Origin: Hyphomicrobiaceae bacterium UBA7697
GTDB taxonomy: Bacteria; Pseudomonadota; Alphaproteobacteria; Rhizobiales; Methyloligellaceae
Length of the DNA stretch: 60,442 nt
Assembly: GCA_002482645.1 (NCBI GenBank)
Contig: DLGJ01000010.1
Location: 1-60,442, forward strand
Direction: 5' to 3'
This document shows, one piece after another, positions 58,687-60,442 of the stretch (its first letter is position 1; each line of letters starts with the position of its first letter). Under the pieces are notes generated by a model that was not told where the DNA came from, did no database searches, and saw only the letters and a program-made list of their open reading frames with translations. The position numbers and the translations under genes are program-made.

Positions 58687-60123
58687 CTATGCGCCGGGGA
58701 CCGACTTGGCGATCAATCTGACAGCTTTCGCGAGCTCGCTTTCGTCGAGGGAGGCAAATCCGAGTCGAAAGGCCTCGGGCGCCCGTGCGGGACCTAGGGA
58801 GAAATGAACGCCAGGGAGGAGCGACAGACCGAGATCGGCGGCATTCACGGCCCAAGCTTCGGCGCTGAGTCCCGGATTGAGCCGCAGCCAGATCGCTAGT
58901 CCGCCCGCGGGCAGGACGAATTCCGAAACGTGCGAGAGGTGTTTTGCGAGCAGCGCCGCAAGATGGTTGCGCCGCGCGAGATAGACGCGGCGTGCCTTGC
59001 GGACGTGCCGCCGAAGCGTGCCGTCGGCGATCAGCTCGCTGAGTGCGAGTTCGAGAAAGACGTCGCCTTGCCGGTCGACGGCCTCGCGCCGGTCGCTCAT
59101 TCTGCGGAGAACCTCCGGCGGCGCCATCGCGTAGCCCACCCGGATGCCGGGGGCGAGGATCTTCGACAACGAGCCAACATAGATAACGGGCGCGCTCCGG
59201 TCGGCGCGAGCGGCGAGAGGGAGCACGGGGTGTCCGGCAAACCGGTATTCGTGGTCGTAGTCGTCCTCGATTATGGTCAGGCGGTGCCGCCGCGCGAGGT
59301 CGAGAAGGCGTAGCCGCCGGCCAGCGCCGAGTGTGACCGCTGTCGGATATTGGTGGTGGGGCGTCACATAGACGGCCCTGAGACGGTCCTCTCGTTCCGC
59401 GATTCGCTCCAACGACTTGAGGCTAATTCCGCCGCCATCCACCGGAACGCCGACGACGCGCGCGCCGGCCGCTCGGAAAGCCGCCCATGCCAGCGGATAT
59501 CCGGGCGTCTCGACGGCAATCGCCGAGCCCGGTTCCGCGATGGCGGACGCCGCGAGGTAAAGAGCCATCTGGCTTCCCCGTGCGATCAGCATATCGTCGG
59601 CCCCCAGGGTGAGACCGCGTTCGTCCTTCAAATATTGCGAGAGTGCCTTACGGAGGATCAGGCAGCCGCGTGGATCGCCATAGGCGCTTTTGAGGAACGG
59701 CGGCGACGTCAGCGCTTTGCGGAATGCACGGCCGAGCGGGACCGTTGGGGCGATCCGCGCGTCGGGCAAGCCGTCCGAAATGTTCAGCTTCTGCCGATGT
59801 GTACGGACATTTTGGCCATCGGCATCGGCCGGCTCGGTAAGTGCCGACTCGCGGCCGAAATCCGGCAAATCGCCCGCAACGAACGTGCCGCGCGACGGCT
59901 CGGCAACGAGCCATCCTTGCATGGTCAGTTCGTGATAGGCCGCATCGACCGTGTTGCGATTAAGGGTAAGGTTTTTCGACAGCGCGCGAGTACCGGGTAG
60001 CGGATCGCCAGGTTTGAGCCGGCCCCGTTCGATCTCGGCGATGATGGCGCGGGACAACGCCAGAAAAACCGGCTCGCGCGCGTCTTGCTTGATCTCGATC
60101 GCTAACGTTGCGCCTTTGCCCAT
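58687..60123 (-). CDS. MocR-family (GntR-HTH/aminotransferase-like) transcriptional regulator, second copy
   Basis: The 478-residue protein has a GntR winged helix (PLPGTRALSKNLTLNRNTVDAAYHEL) and a PLP-binding aminotransferase-like domain with IIEDDYDHEYRF and SLSKILAPGIRVGY. It is oriented against the metB-like gene. A 17-bp tandem repeat lies upstream. It may sense PLP or a PLP-amino acid adduct, possibly for sulfur amino acid genes. Confidence 0.85.
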   Translation of the reverse strand: MGKGATLAIEIKQDAREPVFLALSRAIIAEIERGRLKPGDPLPGTRALSKNLTLNRNTVDAAYHELTMQGWLVAEPSRGTFVAGDLPDFGRESALTEPADADGQNVRTHRQKLNISDGLPDARIAPTVPLGRAFRKALTSPPFLKSAYGDPRGCLILRKALSQYLKDERGLTLGADDMLIARGSQMALYLAASAIAEPGSAIAVETPGYPLAWAAFRAAGARVVGVPVDGGGISLKSLERIAEREDRLRAVYVTPHHQYPTAVTLGAGRRLRLLDLARRHRLTIIEDDYDHEYRFAGHPVLPLAARADRSAPVIYVGSLSKILAPGIRVGYAMAPPEVLRRMSDRREAVDRQGDVFLELALSELIADGTLRRHVRKARRVYLARRNHLAALLAKHLSHVSEFVLPAGGLAIWLRLNPGLSAEAWAVNAADLGLSLLPGVHFSLGPARAPEAFRLGFASLDESELAKAVRLIAKSVPGA

Positions 60124-60442
60124 TTGACCTCACGCCGGCCGCGAATGACTTCACGCGCGAAAAGAGCTGCACACATTCGACACGCCTCGCCTCGCTGGCC
60201 GCCAAGACGTCGTACTGAACAAGACGTCGTGCTGAACAAGACGTCGTGCACGACAAGACTTCGCGCGGAGCGTGTCGAACATCCGGCCCATACAATATCT
60301 CAAAACCGGACCTACTGAATAGGCCGGATGGGGGATATTAAGAAGAGCCTGATGCCAAAATATCCCGGGTGAAAAGGGTGGGGTGTGCAGGCAACGCAAT
60401 CGGAGTGGCATTCGGTTCAGTGAACTGAGTAGCTAGGGAGAG
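60124..60442. other. Right-edge intergenic region
   Basis: Apart from the 17-bp tandem repeat, I see no gene in this stretch. A short symmetric CCTA-CTGAA-TAGG near 60313-60325 could be part of another operator. Whatever gene the second MocR regulator controls may begin beyond the window. Confidence 0.4.
60204..60263. repeat. 17-bp tandem repeat upstream of the second MocR gene
   Basis: The unit AAGACGTCGTRCTGAAC occurs at 60204-60220 and 60221-60237, with a diverged third at 60238-60254 and a partial fourth to 60263. Each has the palindrome GACGTC. It is 81 bases before the gene start. Direct repeats are typical MocR operator architecture. Confidence 0.8.

Noticed and set aside
60204..60263. 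Possible CRISPR array
   Set aside because: The units are 17 bp and directly adjacent with no spacers, so this is a simple tandem repeat.

Overview
The window looks like chromosomal DNA of a GC-rich alphaproteobacterium, most likely a member of the Hyphomicrobiales that respires nitrate and may be methylotrophic or ammonia-co-oxidising. The evidence is a Paracoccus-type NarK1-NarK2 fusion, NnrS and NnrU proteins, paired Rrf2/NsrR-type regulators, a phasin, a tandem glycine riboswitch, and a HaoB-like protein beside cytochrome c maturation genes. I see no rRNA, tRNA, insertion sequence, prophage or CRISPR array.

Layout. (1) 0.2-7.6 kb: a HaoB-like membrane-anchored protein, then a leftward ccmF-ccmG-ccmH-ccmI-ccmE cytochrome c maturation run whose first gene is translationally coupled to a MocR-type regulator. 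(2) 8-13.1 kb: a phasin gene, then a leftward gcvT-gcvH-gcvP glycine cleavage operon under a tandem glycine riboswitch. (3) 13.2-16.1 kb: a PiT phosphate transporter and a YheT-like hydrolase. (4) 16.5-31.8 kb: rightward narGHJI with a parvulin, a Crp/Fnr regulator, NnrS and a DUF6455 protein, facing a leftward narK fusion and an outer-membrane porin. (5) 31.2-33.8 kb: a MarR regulator with a cysteine-rich tail, two thioredoxin-fold proteins and a DUF2478 protein. (6) 33.8-51.4 kb: an island that appears to respond to nitric oxide. It holds a vWA protein, a P450, an AhpD-like protein, DUF6522, a NifU_N/MIP18 fusion, four DUF2249 domains in three proteins, a polytopic membrane protein with two His motifs, NnrU, two NsrR-like Rrf2 regulators, a complete ccoNOQP cbb3 oxidase with two accessory membrane proteins, a secreted CHRD/EF-hand protein, a 7Fe ferredoxin, a DUF488 protein and a second NnrS. 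(7) 51.4-60.1 kb: sulfur assimilation and one-carbon genes (LysR regulator, 5-formyl-THF cyclo-ligase, cysJ, cysI, 1-Cys peroxiredoxin, a MetB-like enzyme) and a second MocR regulator.

How the parts fit. NarGHI reduces nitrate with quinol, NarK moves nitrate and nitrite, and the porin probably passes them through the outer membrane. NO formed downstream would be sensed by the Rrf2 proteins. The most striking signal is in the non-coding DNA: four palindromes of the form AAGATATAT-N5-ATATATCTT (class A, NsrR-like) and two of the form ATAACATRTA-N7-TAYATGTTAT (class B). Class A sites lie before the DUF2249 module, nnrU/nsrR, ccoNOQP and the CHRD protein. Class B sites lie before the DUF6522 gene and before the second Rrf2 gene and fdxA. 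This predicts two parallel NO- or Fe-S-responsive regulons, controlling a little-studied DUF2249/NifU-MIP18/membrane-protein module. Genes for nitrite, NO and N2O reductases and for HAO itself are not in the window.
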